DNA of 64,000 nt from Punica granatum (Eukaryota; Streptophyta; Magnoliopsida; Myrtales; Lythraceae), in assembly GCF_007655135.1 (NCBI RefSeq), contig NC_045127.1, positions 25,896,199-25,960,198 of the forward strand, written 5' to 3'. Shown here piece after piece: positions 44,417 through 58,010 of this stretch. The notes beneath the pieces were generated by a model. That model searched no databases, was not told the origin of the DNA, and saw only the letters and a program-made list of their open reading frames with translations. The stretch's first letter is position 1, and every line of letters starts with the position of its first letter. The position numbers and the translations under genes are program-made.

Positions 44417-45322
44417 ATGGATCGCTCGCATCCCTGTCTTAGGCTCGTTGTCATCATCACACCAGCCACAGACATCACACGTCTTTGGAACACATTCCGC
44501 CCAGTTGACCGTACATTCCCCCGGCTCATCATAGGAGACTTGCCACTACTTGCTGATTCCCCCATTGACTGGACCCTACTCAGAACTGCTATCAGTTTTT
44601 GGGACACCCAGCGGGCCGTATTCAGTTTTCAGGGGACAGAGTTAGCTCCTACAGTAGAGGAATACGCGGTACTCATTCAGCGGCCCATGCTGACCCGCGA
44701 CATCGTGGTACCTAACCAATTTGCCACGATATAGAGTAGACTTGCCATCCTTCTAGATCTCCGCGACGAAGAAATTCGCCATGAGCTTCGGCATGGATGG
44801 GAGCATAGCATTAAGACCGCATGGCTCATAGACTTCATACATATTCATTCTCTCAACGCCATGGGAGAATCATATCAGCGTGATGCCTGTCACGGTTCCT
44901 CTTTCTCATCTTTGGGACCATCCTATTCCCCTACTCGTCGAACCTCATGTACGGGGCGCTCGCCCAAGTCATCCTCCAAGTGGTAGGAGGCCATAGTTAT
45001 GTGGAAGCCGTCTTGGCTGAGACCATTCGGTCTCTTGACTATATACGAGAGGTTCGACATGGTAGAATGAGAGGGGCTCCGCATCTTCTTCAGATTTGGC
45101 TTCTCGCACACATTAGGCCGTTCTATTCATCACATCCTTTTTCCTACATCACCGATGAGCGTTCGCTCATCACTCGTCTACTTCAGGTGTTTCGGCCCTC
45201 CGATCGCGACTACACCGATTGGATCCAATTCTTCGAGGGACTCATCCCAGCACAGTTTCTATGGGCTGCTCGTTGGAATCCCGGCAGTCCCATGGCCATT
45301 GGATGTCCTTCGGTCACAGGAC
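44417..45322 (+). pseudogene. E3 ORF1, N-terminal and middle part, cut by the copia dimer
   Basis: Homolog of E1 ORF1 (DUF7745 / PMD-like). It begins ATG at 44417 and is open to a TAG at about 44732. It continues in frame to a one-base deletion near 44896 and then runs in the next frame through the VVGGHSYVEAVLAETIRSLD block (about 44977-45040) to the copia insertion. The reading ends at 45322 just before the GLPLISHLGST-type block, which is on the far side at 59691. Conserved blocks: VDRTFPR, IDWTLLRTAISFWD, FQGTELAPTVEEYAVLIQRP. Two defects predate or accompany the insertion, so the ORF was probably already dead. Confidence 0.8.
45318..45322. repeat. Target site duplication of the copia dimer, left copy (AGGAC)
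   Basis: AGGAC precedes LTR 1 and recurs at 59686-59690. Confidence 0.93.
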
Positions 45323-46999
45323 TGCTAGTTCCACGGGGCTAACGGAAGCGTAAAAGGAATAGAAATTCAAAATTTCCTACCCGTGAAACTAATTCCAAGA
45401 CCTACTAGAAGAGTAAGAGTAAATAAAAGCGTACCTGGAATATTTAAAGTTGTCGACCGAGCGTCCCACGCGTGACGCCTCTACTGGTATCCACACCGAC
45501 TTTGTCGACGAGTTTTCGAGATCGGCGGTGCTAGCGACCAACACTCGAAAGAAACACCCCGATGCGACACCCGAAATTTATTAGACTAGTAGGATTAATT
45601 CAAATTGAACAATTCAACTTGAATTTCCTTACACTTATACACGTACACCCATATACATGTATATATATATCTCTTATATCTAAACATGCATGCTGCCCCT
45701 TTTATAAGCAATATGGGGAAGACAAATTCAAAGCCCCACCGATGTGGGATTAAGGAGAATCAAGGCTCCAAGTGACATGTGTAAGTCTAGGTGACATCAT
45801 TTAATTAGTCCATGTGTATAGCTAAGTGTTATCATACAATTGGCCCATGTTTCTTTCTATAATTGGCTCCAAGTGGTTCCATAAAAATAACCACTTAGCA
45901 CACCATTAAATCTAATAAATCGGGTCTAATTAATCGGCAAATTTAATCTCATTAAATATCCGATTAATCGGTCGCACCATAAATCATCTAATCTTTATTA
46001 GACAATTTTGTTGTTTCAAAATATCTCGTCAAGTTAGTCGTAGTGTGTGACCCTGTAGGTTCCCAATTACGTTGATAGTAATATCGAAATCTCTATTTTA
46101 ATATTACAAACAGTGAGCGGCATCTAGCAATGCATCACTGTTACTCAAGTAATCGGAAAGTCAATTTCTCGACGAACCTCGTGACCTATATTACCGTGTA
46201 ATATAATCCATTGTCCTCTATATCTCTATTGAGCCCAAGGCATGGTCGATGACATCCTTGTATGGCTTAATATCTCTCTTTCTTGATTTACCGGGTAAGT
46301 CTATCAGAGCAAATGAGCTCGATATCATTATATCGACTCATTTGGGTATGCATACACTTTTAGACTTAACCACCAAGTGGCCGTGAGATATCGCTCCCGT
46401 TTCGTAGGAGGGACAAATCCTATCTTGGTCACTCACATTCTTTTCCATGCTTTGTGGCATACCCAATAACTATCTTTATAACCAACCAGTTACGGTGGCG
46501 TTTGACAGTATCAAAATATACGACATTACACGTAGGAATCCATGGTGACCTCAAGTCAAAGGACCATTACACTATAGTCACTTTGAGATATGCTAATGAC
46601 AGTCACGTAACAACCCATGTAGCAATCTCATGGCGGGTCAGTCCAATACACATTACTCTTAATGTATACATGTGGTGTGATTTGATATCTCCATATCCAT
46701 GACCTATGAGATTTGGTCATCAATCAACACTCACACTAGTCTAACCGTATTACCGTTGTCCTAATTAACGATAATACTTTGACTATGGACATTTAGGAAT
46801 AATGTTCAGTAATTATAGGATCTCACAATCAAGTCACACTTGATGCCTATTGAACCTACTATTCCAAGGACATTATTGTGTAAAATCATATTTAGCGCAA
46901 TCTACACAATAACAGATATGCCTCGTTTTATAATGAAATAGATATCATATTACAAAACTGATTATAGATTGCCTCTAGGGCATACACCAATTCCCAACA
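45323..46999 (-). repeat. Copia LTR 1 (1677 bp)
   Basis: On the minus strand it reads TGTTGGGAATTGG...CTAGCA. It has a few changes near 45339-45362 compared with LTR 2 and LTR 3. It is the 3' LTR of the left unit. Confidence 0.96.
45700..45706 (-). promoter_or_regulatory. Putative TATA box in copia LTR 1
   Basis: TTTTATA on the + strand, TATAAAA(GGGG) on the minus strand; repeated at 52045-52051 and 58388-58394. The right-most copy (58388) would drive the whole dimer. Confidence 0.6.
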
Positions 47000-47013
47000 A
47001 TCTCCCACTTGCA
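47000..47013 (-). other. Copia polypurine tract, left unit
   Basis: On the minus strand AAGTGGGAGAT abuts the LTR start TGTTGGG; same at 53345-53358 for the right unit. Confidence 0.8.
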
Positions 47014-50000
47014 CTAGAGCCAATCTGGCACATGTCTTATGCCAATAGATCTAGTGTGAGCCTCGTGCTTGCGCTGCACAAGAGGCTTCGTAAGTGGATC
47101 TGCGAGATTCTCATCTGTTGGTATTCTGCATATCTTCACATCTCCTCTGTCGATGATCTCGCGAATGAGATGGAAGCGCCTGAGTATATGTTTGGATCGC
47201 TGGTGAGACCTGGGTTCCTTAGCTTGCGCAATGGCTCCATTGTTGTCACAATAGAGATCCACTGGGTCTGCGATGCTAGGAACCACAACAAGTTCTGTCA
47301 CGAACTTCTTGATCCAAACGGCCTCTTTTGCAGCGTTAGAGGCAGCAATATACTCGGCCTCTGTGGTAGAATCGGCTACTGTCTCCTGTTTGGAACTCTT
47401 CCAACTCACAGCACCTCATTCAGGCAGAACACATACCCTGACTGCGATCTACTGTCGTCCTTATCGGTCTGGAAGCTAGCATCGGTGTAACCTCTTACAA
47501 CGAGCTCTTCTTCGCCTCCATATACTAAAAACATCTCCTTAGTCCTTCGTAAGTACTTAAGGATGTTCTTTACTGCAATCCAGTGTCTTTCACCTGGATC
47601 TGATTGGTATCGACTCGTCATACTCAAAGCATACGAGACAACAAATCGAGTGCATAACATAGCATACATGATGGATCCAATAGCTGACGCATATGGAATC
47701 CTATTCATGCGGTCCCTCTCCTCTCGAGTAGAAGGACTTTGAGCCTTCGAAAGGCTTATGCCATGTAACATAGGCAGCGACCCTTTCTTAGAATCATGCA
47801 TGCTAAAACGCCGAAGCACTTTATCTATGTATGCACTCTGACTTAGGCCAAGCAGTCTCCTGGATCTATCTCTATAGATCTTGATACCTAGCACATAGGT
47901 AGCTTCGCCTAAGTCCTTCATAGAGAAACACCTTCCCAACCAAGTCTTCACAGACTGTAAGGAAGGAATGTCATTTCCGATCAGAAGTATGTCGTCTACA
48001 TACAACACCAAGAAGATCACTACACTCCCACTAACCTTCTTGTAAACACAGGGTTCATCTTCATTCTTAATGAAACCAAACTCTTTGATTGCATCATCAA
48101 AACGAAGATTCCAGCTCCTGGAAGCTTGCTTCAGCCCATAAATAGACCGTTGTAGCTTACAAACCTTTCCGGCACTATGTGGATCGACAAAACCCTCAGG
48201 TTGTGTCATATACACATCCTCGAGGAGCTTCCCGTTCAGGAAAGCAGTTTTGACATCCATTTGCCAGATCTCATAATCATAATAAGCTGCAATTGCAAGC
48301 AAGATCCTTATGGATTTAAGCATAGCCACCGGGGAAAAAGTTTCGTCATAGTTAACACCATGAACTTGTTTGAAACCTTTTGCCACAAGTCGGCCCTTAA
48401 AGGTAATCACATTACCGTCCATATCAGTCTTCTTCTTGAAGACCCACTTACACCCAATGGGTTTTGCCCATTCAGGTGGATCAACCAAAGTCCATACTTG
48501 GTTAGTGTACATGGACTCCATCTCAGATCTCATGGCCTCCAGCCATTTCTCAGAGTCAGGGCCTATTACGGCTTCCGCATAGGTTGTAGGCTCATCATTA
48601 TCTATGAGCAATACGTCATTGTCTTGAGTCACGAGAAATCCATATCTCTCGGGCTCATGACGTATCCTACTAGACCAACGAGGCTCCCGTGTCACCTGTG
48701 TAGAAGATTGTGCCACAACAACTTGTGGTACTTGTTCTGCAACATCGCCCGTCGATTGGTCAATGTCATTTTGTGGTAGAACTTCCCCAAGTTCTAATTT
48801 CCTCCCACTAGTTCCTTTGAAGAGAAACTCTTTCTCAAGGAATACCGCAGTTCGAGCGACAAACACTTTGCCCTCGATGGGATTATAGAAATAGTATCCT
48901 CGAGTTTCCTTAGGATACCCCACAAAGTAACATTTGTCCGATTTAGGGCCAAGCTTATCCGAAGACAATCTCTTCACATAAGCTTCGCAACCCCATATTT
49001 TTAGAAAAGACATCTTGGGACGCTTCCCATACCACATCTCATATGGTGTCCTTTCAACTGATTTCGACGGAGCATTGTTTAATATGAGAGCAGCTGTCTG
49101 TAGAGCATATCCCCAGAAGGAGTCAGGTAAGTTTGCATGATTCATCAAAGATCGAACCATATCTAATAAAGTTCGATTCCTCCTTTCAGCTACACCATTC
49201 CACTGTGGTGTTCCAGGTGGAGTCAGTTGAGATAAAATCCCACACTGTTTAAGATAGTCAGCGAACTCATAGCTCAAATATTCACCTCCTCGATTTGATC
49301 GAAGAACTTTAATGCTCTTACCCAACTGATTCTCCACTTCATTCTTAAATTCTTTGAACTTTTCAAAGGATTCAGATTTGTGTTTCATCAAATACACATA
49401 TCCAAATCTACTGAAATCATCAGTAAATGTAATGAAGTAGAGATACCCACCTCTAGCAAGCTTGTTCACTGGTCCACATACATCAGTATGTATGAGAGCC
49501 AGATGATCACTAGCTCGCTCACCTTTTCCGGTAAAAGGGGCCTTAGTCATTTTCCCCATTAAGCAAGGTTCGCATGTCTCGATCAATTCTAAATCAAACG
49601 AGTCCAGTAATCCATCCTTATGGAGTCTAGAGATGCGATTCTCGCTAATATGGCCTAAACGACAATGCCAGAGGTAAGTCGGGTTCGAATCATTAGATTT
49701 GAGCCGTTTGGTTTCCACATTATAAATAGGCGTATCTAGATCAAGAACATACAGACCATTACTTAAATGTGCACTGCCATAATATACATCATTCATGTAC
49801 ATAGAACAACACTTGTTCTTGATAGTGAAACAAAATCCCTTCTTGTCCAAACAAGAAACAGATATTATGTTTCTACTAATAGCAGGTACATAATAACAGT
49901 CGTTAAGATCTAATACAAGCCCAGTAGGCAAAACTAGGTGATAAGTCCCTACAGTTAATGTAGCAACTCTTGCTCCATTTCCAACTCGTAGGTCCACCTC

Positions 50001-50990
50001 GCCCTTTGTCAACGATCTACTGTCCTTTAGGTCCTGCATATTTCCACAAATATGAGCACCACATCCGGTATCTAATACCCAAGATATAGAAGTAGTAGAT
50101 ACATTAATCTCTATAACATGGATACCTGAAGTGGAAGTCTCACTTCCCTTCTTCTTCTTCAACTCTTCTAGGTATATCTTACAATTCCGCTTCCAATGTC
50201 CAGTGTTGCCACAATGGAAGCAGTAATCATTCTTCGCCACCTTGGCTTTAGGCTTCAACGCACCCAAGTCAAAATTGGATGCACCTTTAGCCTTCTTGCC
50301 TTTACTCTTGCTCTTGCCCTTTCTTTTGGTCCCTTGGACCATTAGAACGGACGTCCCCTTGCTGATATCATGCTCAGCTGTTCTCAACATGCTAAGCAGT
50401 TCAGGCAATGGTTTATTGTAGTCATTCATATTATAGCTCATAATGAACTGACTATAACTGCTGGGCAGCGACTGTAGGACTAAATCTGTGGCCAACTCTT
50501 GACCAAGAGGAAATCCCAGTCTTCCCAGAGTCTCAACGTACCCAATCATCTTGAGTACATGAAGACCCACCGGGCTACCCTCAATCAACCTTGCCTGAAA
50601 AAGTGCTTTAGAGATCTCGAATCTCTCATGTCGGGCCTGCTCTTGATAGAGCTGCCTGAGATGCACGATCATATCGTACGCCTTCATGTTCTCGTGTTGC
50701 TTCTGAAGCTCCGAGTCCATGGTGACTAACATGAGACATCCGACGTTTACGGCATCATCATGATGCTTACTATAAGCATCTTTCTCAGCTTGGGGGGCAT
50801 CGTCAGGCGGTGGCGCAAGAAGAGGTTGCTCTAAGACATATAGTTTCTTTTCTTGGGTGAGAACAATTCTCAAGTTTCGATACCAACCAAGGAAATTATT
50901 CCCTGACAGTTTGTCCTTATCAAGGACGGATCGCAAACAGAAAGTACTAGAAGTGCTCCCTGCCATGGTAACTACCATAGAAATATACAA
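47014..50990 (-). pseudogene. Copia gag-pol, left unit, nearly complete with one frameshift
   Basis: The first frame runs from 50990 to 47406 (1194 codons) and contains gag with zinc knuckle CFHCGNTGHWKRNC (257-270), protease DTG (307-309), integrase HHCC (H442, H447, C473, C476), core D503 and E602, RT with YVDD (997-1000), and the start of RNase H. The second catalytic Asp of integrase, expected 35 residues before E602, is Asn566. At 47406-47409 one G is missing in RNase H, so the last 131 codons (47409-47014, with the TTEAEYIA block and the ADPLTKPL end) are in another frame. Normal copia gag-pol is one frame of about 1300 residues, so this is full length but defective in integrase and RNase H. 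The Met at 50990 is the first in frame; the one 8 residues later is also possible. Confidence 0.95.
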
Positions 50991-51653
50991 AATAAGTATT
51001 ATGACACAACAATATTTAATGAGGACTTTATAAATATTGCTCCCACTATTTATATCAAATCAATGACCCTCAACATTGATTCAGAGAATATCATTCTCAT
51101 AGAAGCTCAAGATCCATATCTCACCAAGCTCTGAGTCAGCAAGGGCTGATTCACCCAGAACTGGCTATTTAGGTAGGGAACTCACTTTCCCAATTGCATC
51201 ACATGCAACTCTTGATTAGTTGGGTGAATAACTCCTTATTCAAATCTATCTTATAGATCGATGCCCAACTACATGCCTCTGAACTCCTAATCCTATTAGG
51301 CTTGCTCAGTTAAGTCCGACCCACTGGTAAACACAACGTCTTACTAGGATAGATAAGGGCATCCTGCGAAGGCAAGGTCTACACACTCATCGATCTTGGT
51401 CTTGACGAGCGTTACACGGTGGAAGGATATGGACTTAATATTTTGAGGGATTTGATTAACATTTAATCGATCTCACTATACACTATTATGTAACTATTAC
51501 ATAATAGTCCACACGTATAACTATTATACTAACACAACTAGGACATAGTCCATGTCTAACAGTCATGCACCGCAAATATCAAACATAATCATACCAGTAC
51601 CAAGCATAAAATCATATTTTATGCTATTATCTACTCAGATTCTAACTAGCTAG
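50991..51653 (-). other. Copia 5' untranslated leader, left unit
   Basis: About 660 bp between PBS and gag start on the minus strand. No ORF; repeated nearly identically at 57334-57996. Confidence 0.8.
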
Positions 51654-51665
51654 GCTCTGATACCA
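51654..51665 (-). other. Copia primer binding site, left unit (tRNA-iMet)
   Basis: Minus strand TGGTATCAGAGC, complement of the 3' end of initiator tRNA-Met, 2 bp inside the LTR end. Confidence 0.92.
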
Positions 51666-51667
51666 AT

Positions 51668-53344
51668 TGCTAGTTCCACGGGGCGCAACGGAAGCGAAAA
51701 GGAACAGAAATTCAAAATTTCCTACCCGTGAAACTAATTCCAAGACCTACTAGAAGAGTAAGAGTAAATAAAAGCGTACCTGGAATATTTAAAGTTGTCG
51801 ACCGAGCGTCCCACGCGTGACGCCTCTACTGGTATCCACACCGACTTTGTCGACGAGTTTTCGAGATCGGCGGTGCTAGCGACCAACACTCGAAAGAAAC
51901 ACCCCGATGCGACACCCGAAATTTATTAGACTAGTAGGATTAATTCAAATTGAACAATTCAACTTGAATTTCCTTACACTTATACACGTACACCCATATA
52001 CATGTATATATATATCTCTTATATCTAAACATGCATGCTGCCCCTTTTATAAGCAATATGGGGAAGACAAATTCAAAGCCCCACCGATGTGGGATTAAGG
52101 AGAATCAAGGCTCCAAGTGACATGTGTAAGTCTAGGTGACATCATTTAATTAGTCCATGTGTATAGCTAAGTGTTATCATACAATTGGCCCATGTTTCTT
52201 TCTATAATTGGCTCCAAGTGGTTCCATAAAAATAACCACTTAGCACACCATTAAATCTAATAAATCGGGTCTAATTAATCGGCAAATTTAATCTCATTAA
52301 ATATCCGATTAATCGGTCGCACCATAAATCATCTAATCTTTATTAGACAATTTTGTTGTTTCAAAATATCTCGTCAAGTTAGTCGTAGTGTGTGACCCTG
52401 TAGGTTCCCAATTACGTTGATAGTAATATCGAAATCTCTATTTTAATATTACAAACAGTGAGCGGCATCTAGCAATGCATCACTGTTACTCAAGTAATCG
52501 GAAAGTCAATTTCTCGACGAACCTCGTGACCTATATTACCGTGTAATATAATCCATTGTCCTCTATATCTCTATTGAGCCCAAGGCATGGTCGATGACAT
52601 CCTTGTATGGCTTAATATCTCTCTTTCTTGATTTACCGGGTAAGTCTATCAGAGCAAATGAGCTCGATATCATTATATCGACTCATTTGGGTATGCATAC
52701 ACTTTTAGACTTAACCACCAAGTGGCCGTGAGATATCGCTCCCGTTTCGTAGGAGGGACAAATCCTATCTTGGTCACTCACATTCTTTTCCATGCTTTGT
52801 GGCATACCCAATAACTATCTTTATAACCAACCAGTTACGGTGGCGTTTGACAGTATCAAAATATACGACATTACACGTAGGAATCCATGGTGACCTCAAG
52901 TCAAAGGACCATTACACTATAGTCACTTTGAGATATGCTAATGACAGTCACGTAACAACCCATGTAGCAATCTCATGGCGGGTCAGTCCAATACACATTA
53001 CTCTTAATGTATACATGTGGTGTGATTTGATATCTCCATATCCATGACCTATGAGATTTGGTCATCAATCAACACTCACACTAGTCTAACCGTATTACCG
53101 TTGTCCTAATTAACGATAATACTTTGACTATGGACATTTAGGAATAATGTTCAGTAATTATAGGATCTCACAATCAAGTCACACTTGATGCCTATTGAAC
53201 CTACTATTCCAAGGACATTATTGTGTAAAATCATATTTAGCGCAATCTACACAATAACAGATATGCCTCGTTTTATAATGAAATAGATATCATATTACAA
53301 AACTGATTATAGATTGCCTCTAGGGCATACACCAATTCCCAACA
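51668..53344 (-). repeat. Copia LTR 2, shared middle LTR (1677 bp)
   Basis: Serves as the 5' LTR of the left unit and the 3' LTR of the right unit. Both sides run directly into internal sequence (PBS on its left, PPT on its right), so it has no target duplication of its own. Confidence 0.96.
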
Positions 53345-53358
53345 ATCTCCCACTTGCA

Positions 53359-55505
53359 CTAGAGCCAATCTGGCACATGTCTTATGCCAATAGATCTAGT
53401 GTGAGCCTCGTGCTTGCGCTGCACAAGAGGCTTCGTAAGTGGATCTGCGAGATTCTCATCTGTTGGTATTCTGCATATCTTCACATCTCCTCTGTCGATG
53501 ATCTCGCGAATGAGATGGAAGCGCCTGAGTATATGTTTGGATCGCTGGTGAGACCTGGGTTCCTTAGCTTGCGCAATGGCTCCATTGTTGTCACAATAGA
53601 GATCCACTGGGTCTGCGATGCTAGGAACCACAACAAGTTCTGTCACGAACTTCTTGATCCAAACGGCCTCTTTTGCAGCGTTAGAGGCAGCAATATACTC
53701 GGCCTCTGTGGTAGAATCGGCTACTGTCTCCTGTTTGGAACTCTTCCAACTCACAGCACCTCATTCAGGCAGAACACATACCCTGACTGCGATCTACTGT
53801 CGTCCTTATCGGTCTGGAAGCTAGCATCGGTGTAACCTCTTACAACGAGCTCTTCTTCGCCTCCATATACTAAAAACATCTCCTTAGTCCTTCGTAAGTA
53901 CTTAAGGATGTTCTTTACTGCAATCCAGTGTCTTTCACCTGGATCTGATTGGTATCGACTCGTCATACTCAAAGCATACGAGACAACAAATCGAGTGCAT
54001 AACATAGCATACATGATGGATCCAATAGCTGACGCATATGGAATCCTATTCATGCGGTCCCTCTCCTCTCGAGTAGAAGGACTTTGAGCCTTCGAAAGGC
54101 TTATGCCATGTAACATAGGCAGCGACCCTTTCTTAGAATCATGCATGCTAAAACGCCGAAGCACTTTATCTATGTATGCACTCTGACTTAGGCCAAGCAG
54201 TCTCCTGGATCTATCTCTATAGATCTTGATACCTAGCACATAGGTAGCTTCGCCTAAGTCCTTCATAGAGAAACACCTTCCCAACCAAGTCTTCACAGAC
54301 TGTAAGGAAGGAATGTCATTTCCGATCAGAAGTATGTCGTCTACATACAACACCAAGAAGATCACTACACTCCCACTAACCTTCTTGTAAACACAGGGTT
54401 CATCTTCATTCTTAATGAAACCAAACTCTTTGATTGCATCATCAAAACGAAGATTCCAGCTCCTGGAAGCTTGCTTCAGCCCATAAATAGACCGTTGTAG
54501 CTTACAAACCTTTCCGGCACTATGTGGATCGACAAAACCCTCAGGTTGTGTCATATACACATCCTCGAGGAGCTTCCCGTTCAGGAAAGCAGTTTTGACA
54601 TCCATTTGCCAGATCTCATAATCATAATAAGCTGCAATTGCAAGCAAGATCCTTATGGATTTAAGCATAGCCACCGGGGAAAAAGTTTCGTCATAGTTAA
54701 CACCATGAACTTGTTTGAAACCTTTTGCCACAAGTCGGCCCTTAAAGGTAATCACATTACCGTCCATATCAGTCTTCTTCTTGAAGACCCACTTACACCC
54801 AATGGGTTTTGCCCATTCAGGTGGATCAACCAAAGTCCATACTTGGTTAGTGTACATGGACTCCATCTCAGATCTCATGGCCTCCAGCCATTTCTCAGAG
54901 TCAGGGCCTATTACGGCTTTCGCATAGGTTGTAGGCTCATCATTATCTATGAGCAATACGTCATTGTCTTGAGTCACGAGAAATCCATATCTCTCGGGCT
55001 CATGACGTATCCTACTAGACCAACGAGGCTCCCGTGTCACCTGTGTAGAAGATTGTGCCACAACAACTTGTGGTACTTGTTCTGCAACATCGCCCGTCGA
55101 TTGGTCAATGTCATTTTGTGGTAGAACTTCCCCAAGTTCTAATTTCCTCCCACTAGTTCCTTTGAAGAGAAACTCTTTCTCAAGGAATACCGCAGTTCGA
55201 GCGACAAACACTTTGCCCTCGATGGGATTATAGAAATAGTATCCTCGAGTTTCCTTAGGATACCCCACAAAGTAACATTTGTCCGATTTAGGGCCAAGCT
55301 TATCCGAAGACAATCTCTTCACATAAGCTTCGCAACCCCATATTTTTAGAAAAGACATCTTGGGACGCTTCCCATACCACATCTCATATGGTGTCCTTTC
55401 AACTGATTTCGACGGAGCATTGTTTAATATGAGAGCAGCTGTCTGTAGAGCATATCCCCAGAAGGAGTCAGGTAAGTTTGCATGACTCATCAAAGATCGA
55501 ACCAT
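53359..55505 (-). pseudogene. Copia pol, right unit, C-terminal part (INT end, RT, RNase H)
   Basis: Frame 55505-53751 (584 codons) covers the end of integrase, RT with YVDD and the start of RNase H. RNase H then continues in another frame at 53754-53359 because of the same missing G as in the left unit. It differs from the left unit by a few substitutions, including Asn to Ser in the MVRSLM.HANLPDS context and Glu to Lys in TTYA.AVIG. The Met at 55505 is internal; the true protein began at 57333. Confidence 0.94.
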
Positions 55506-57333
55506 ATCTAATAAAGTTCGATTCCTCCTTCAGCTACACCATTCCACTGTGGTGTTCCAGGTGGAGTCAGTTGAGATAAAATCCCACACTGTTTAAGATA
55601 GTCAGCGAACTCATAGCTCAAATATTCACCTCCTCGATTTGATCGAAAACTTTAATGCTCTTACCCAACTGATTCTCCACTTCATTCTTAAATTCTTTGA
55701 ACTTTTCAAAGGATTCAGATTTGTGTTTCATCAAATACACATATCCAAATCTACTGAAATCATCAGTAAATGTAATGAAGTAGAGATACCCACCTCTAGC
55801 AAGCTTGTTCACTGGTCCACATACATCAGTATGTATGAGAGCCAGATGATCACTAGCTCGCTCACCTTTTCCGGTAAAAGGGGCCTTAGTCATTTTCCCC
55901 ATTAAGCAAGGTTCGCATGTCTCGATCAATTCTAAATCAAACGAGTCCAGTAATCCATCCTTATGGAGTCTAGAGATGCGATTCTCGCTAATATGGCCTA
56001 AACGACAATGCCAGAGGTAAGTCGGGTTCGAATCATTAGATTTGAGCCGTTTGGTTTCCACATTATAAATAGGCGTATCTAGATCAAGAACATACAGACC
56101 ATTACTTAAATGTGCACTGCCATAATATACATCATTCATGTACATAGAACAACACTTGTTCTTGATAGTGAAACAAAATCCCTTCTTGTCCAAACAAGAA
56201 ACAGATATTATGTTTCTACTAATAGCAGGTACATAATAACAGTCGTTAAGATCTAATACAAGCCCAGTAGGCAAAACTAGGTGATAAGTCCCTACAGTTA
56301 ATGTAGCAACTCTTGCTCCATTTCCAACTCGTAGGTCCACCTCGCCCTTTGTCAACGATCTACTGTCCTTTAGGTCCTGCATATTTCCACAAATATGAGC
56401 ACCACATCCGGTATCTAATACCCAAGATATAGAAGTAGTAGATACATTAATCTCTATAACATGGATACCTGAAGTGGAAGTCTCACTTCCCTTCTTCTTC
56501 TTCAACTCTTCTAGGTATATCTTACAATTCCGCTTCCAATGTCCAGTGTTGCCACAATGGAAGCAGTAATCATTCTTCGCCACCTTGGCTTTAGGCTTCA
56601 ACGCACCCAAGTCAAAATTGGATGCACCTTTAGCCTTCTTGCCTTTACTCTTGCTCTTGCCCTTTCTTTTGGTCCCTTGGACCATTAGAACGGACGTCCC
56701 CTTGCTGATATCATGCTCAGCTGTTCTCAACATGCTAAGCAGTTCAGGCAATGGTTTATTGTAGTCATTCATATTATAGCTCATAATGAACTGACTATAA
56801 CTGCTGGGCAGCGACTGTAGGACTAAATCTGTGGCCAACTCTTGACCAAGAGGAAATCCCAGTCTTCCCAGAGTCTCAACGTACCCAATCATCTTGAGTA
56901 CATGAAGACCCACCGGGCTACCCTCAATCAACCTTGCCTGAAAAAGTGCTTTAGAGATCTCGAATCTCTCATGTCGGGCCTGCTCTTGATAGAGCTGCCT
57001 GAGATGCACGATCATATCGTACGCCTTCATGTTCTCGTGTTGCTTCTGAAGCTCCGAGTCCATGGTGACTAACATGAGACATCCGACGTTTACGGCATCA
57101 TCATGATGCTTACTATAAGCATCTTTCTCAGCTTGGGGGGCATCGTCAGGCGGTGGCGCAAGAAGAGGTTGCTCTAAGACATATAGTTTCTTTTCTTGGG
57201 TGAGAACAATTCTCAAGTTTCGATACCAACCAAGGAAATTATTCCCTGACAGTTTGTCCTTATCAAGGACGGATCGCAAACAGAAAGTACTAGAAGTGCT
57301 CCCTGCCATGGTAACTACCATAGAAATATACAA
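55506..57333 (-). pseudogene. Copia gag-pol, right unit, N-terminal part (gag, PR, INT start)
   Basis: Starts at 57333 like the left unit; gag, zinc knuckle and protease are open (571 codons to 55618). A one-base deletion near 55648 shifts the frame just before the second catalytic position of integrase, where the underlying codon is AAT as in the left unit. A second one-base deletion lies near 55531. Both are absent from the left unit and so arose after duplication, or are sequencing errors. Confidence 0.93.
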
Positions 57334-57996
57334 AATAAGTATTATGACACAACAATATTTAATGAGGACTTTATAAATATTGCTCCCACTATTTATATCA
57401 AATCAATGACCCTCAACATTGATTCAGAGAATATCATTCTCATAGAAGCTCAAGATCCATATCTCACCAAGCTCTGAGTCAGCAAGGGCTGATTCACCCA
57501 GAACTGGCTATTTAGGTAGGGAACTCACTTTCCCAATTGCATCACATGCAACTCTTGATTAGTTGGGTGAATAACTCCTTATTCAAATCTATCTTATAGA
57601 TCGATGCCCAACTACATGCCTCTGAACTCCTAATCCTATTAGGCTTGCTCAGTTAAGTCCGACCCACTGGTAAACACAACGTCTTACTAGGATAGATAAG
57701 GGCATCCTGCGAAGGCAAGGTCTACACACTCATCGATCTTGGTCTTGACGAGCGTTACACGGTGGAAGGATATGGACTTAATATTTTGAGGGATTTGATT
57801 AACATTTAATCGATCTCACTATACACTATTATGTAACTATTACATAATAGTCCACACGTATAACTATTATACTAACACAACTAGGACATAGTCCATGTCT
57901 AACAGTCATGCACCGCAAATATCAAACATAATCATACCAGTACCAAGCATAAAATCATATTTTATGCTATTATCTACTCAGATTCTAACTAGCTAG
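57334..57996 (-). other. Copia 5' untranslated leader, right unit
   Basis: Same as 50991-51653. Confidence 0.8.
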
Positions 57997-58008
57997 GCTC
58001 TGATACCA
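57997..58008 (-). other. Copia primer binding site, right unit (tRNA-iMet)
   Basis: Minus strand TGGTATCAGAGC, 2 bp from LTR 3. Confidence 0.92.
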
Positions 58009-58010
58009 AT

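Noticed and set aside
47406..47412. Programmed frameshift in copia RNase H
   Set aside because: No slippery heptamer is apparent and copia families normally have a single frame; a shared base loss is simpler.
46969..47490. 173-codon + strand frame across LTR and RNase H
   Set aside because: Antisense of copia RNase H running into the LTR; no independent support.
48177..48779. 200-codon + strand frame, repeated at 54522-55124
   Set aside because: It is the antisense of the copia RT and connection region; no motif of its own.
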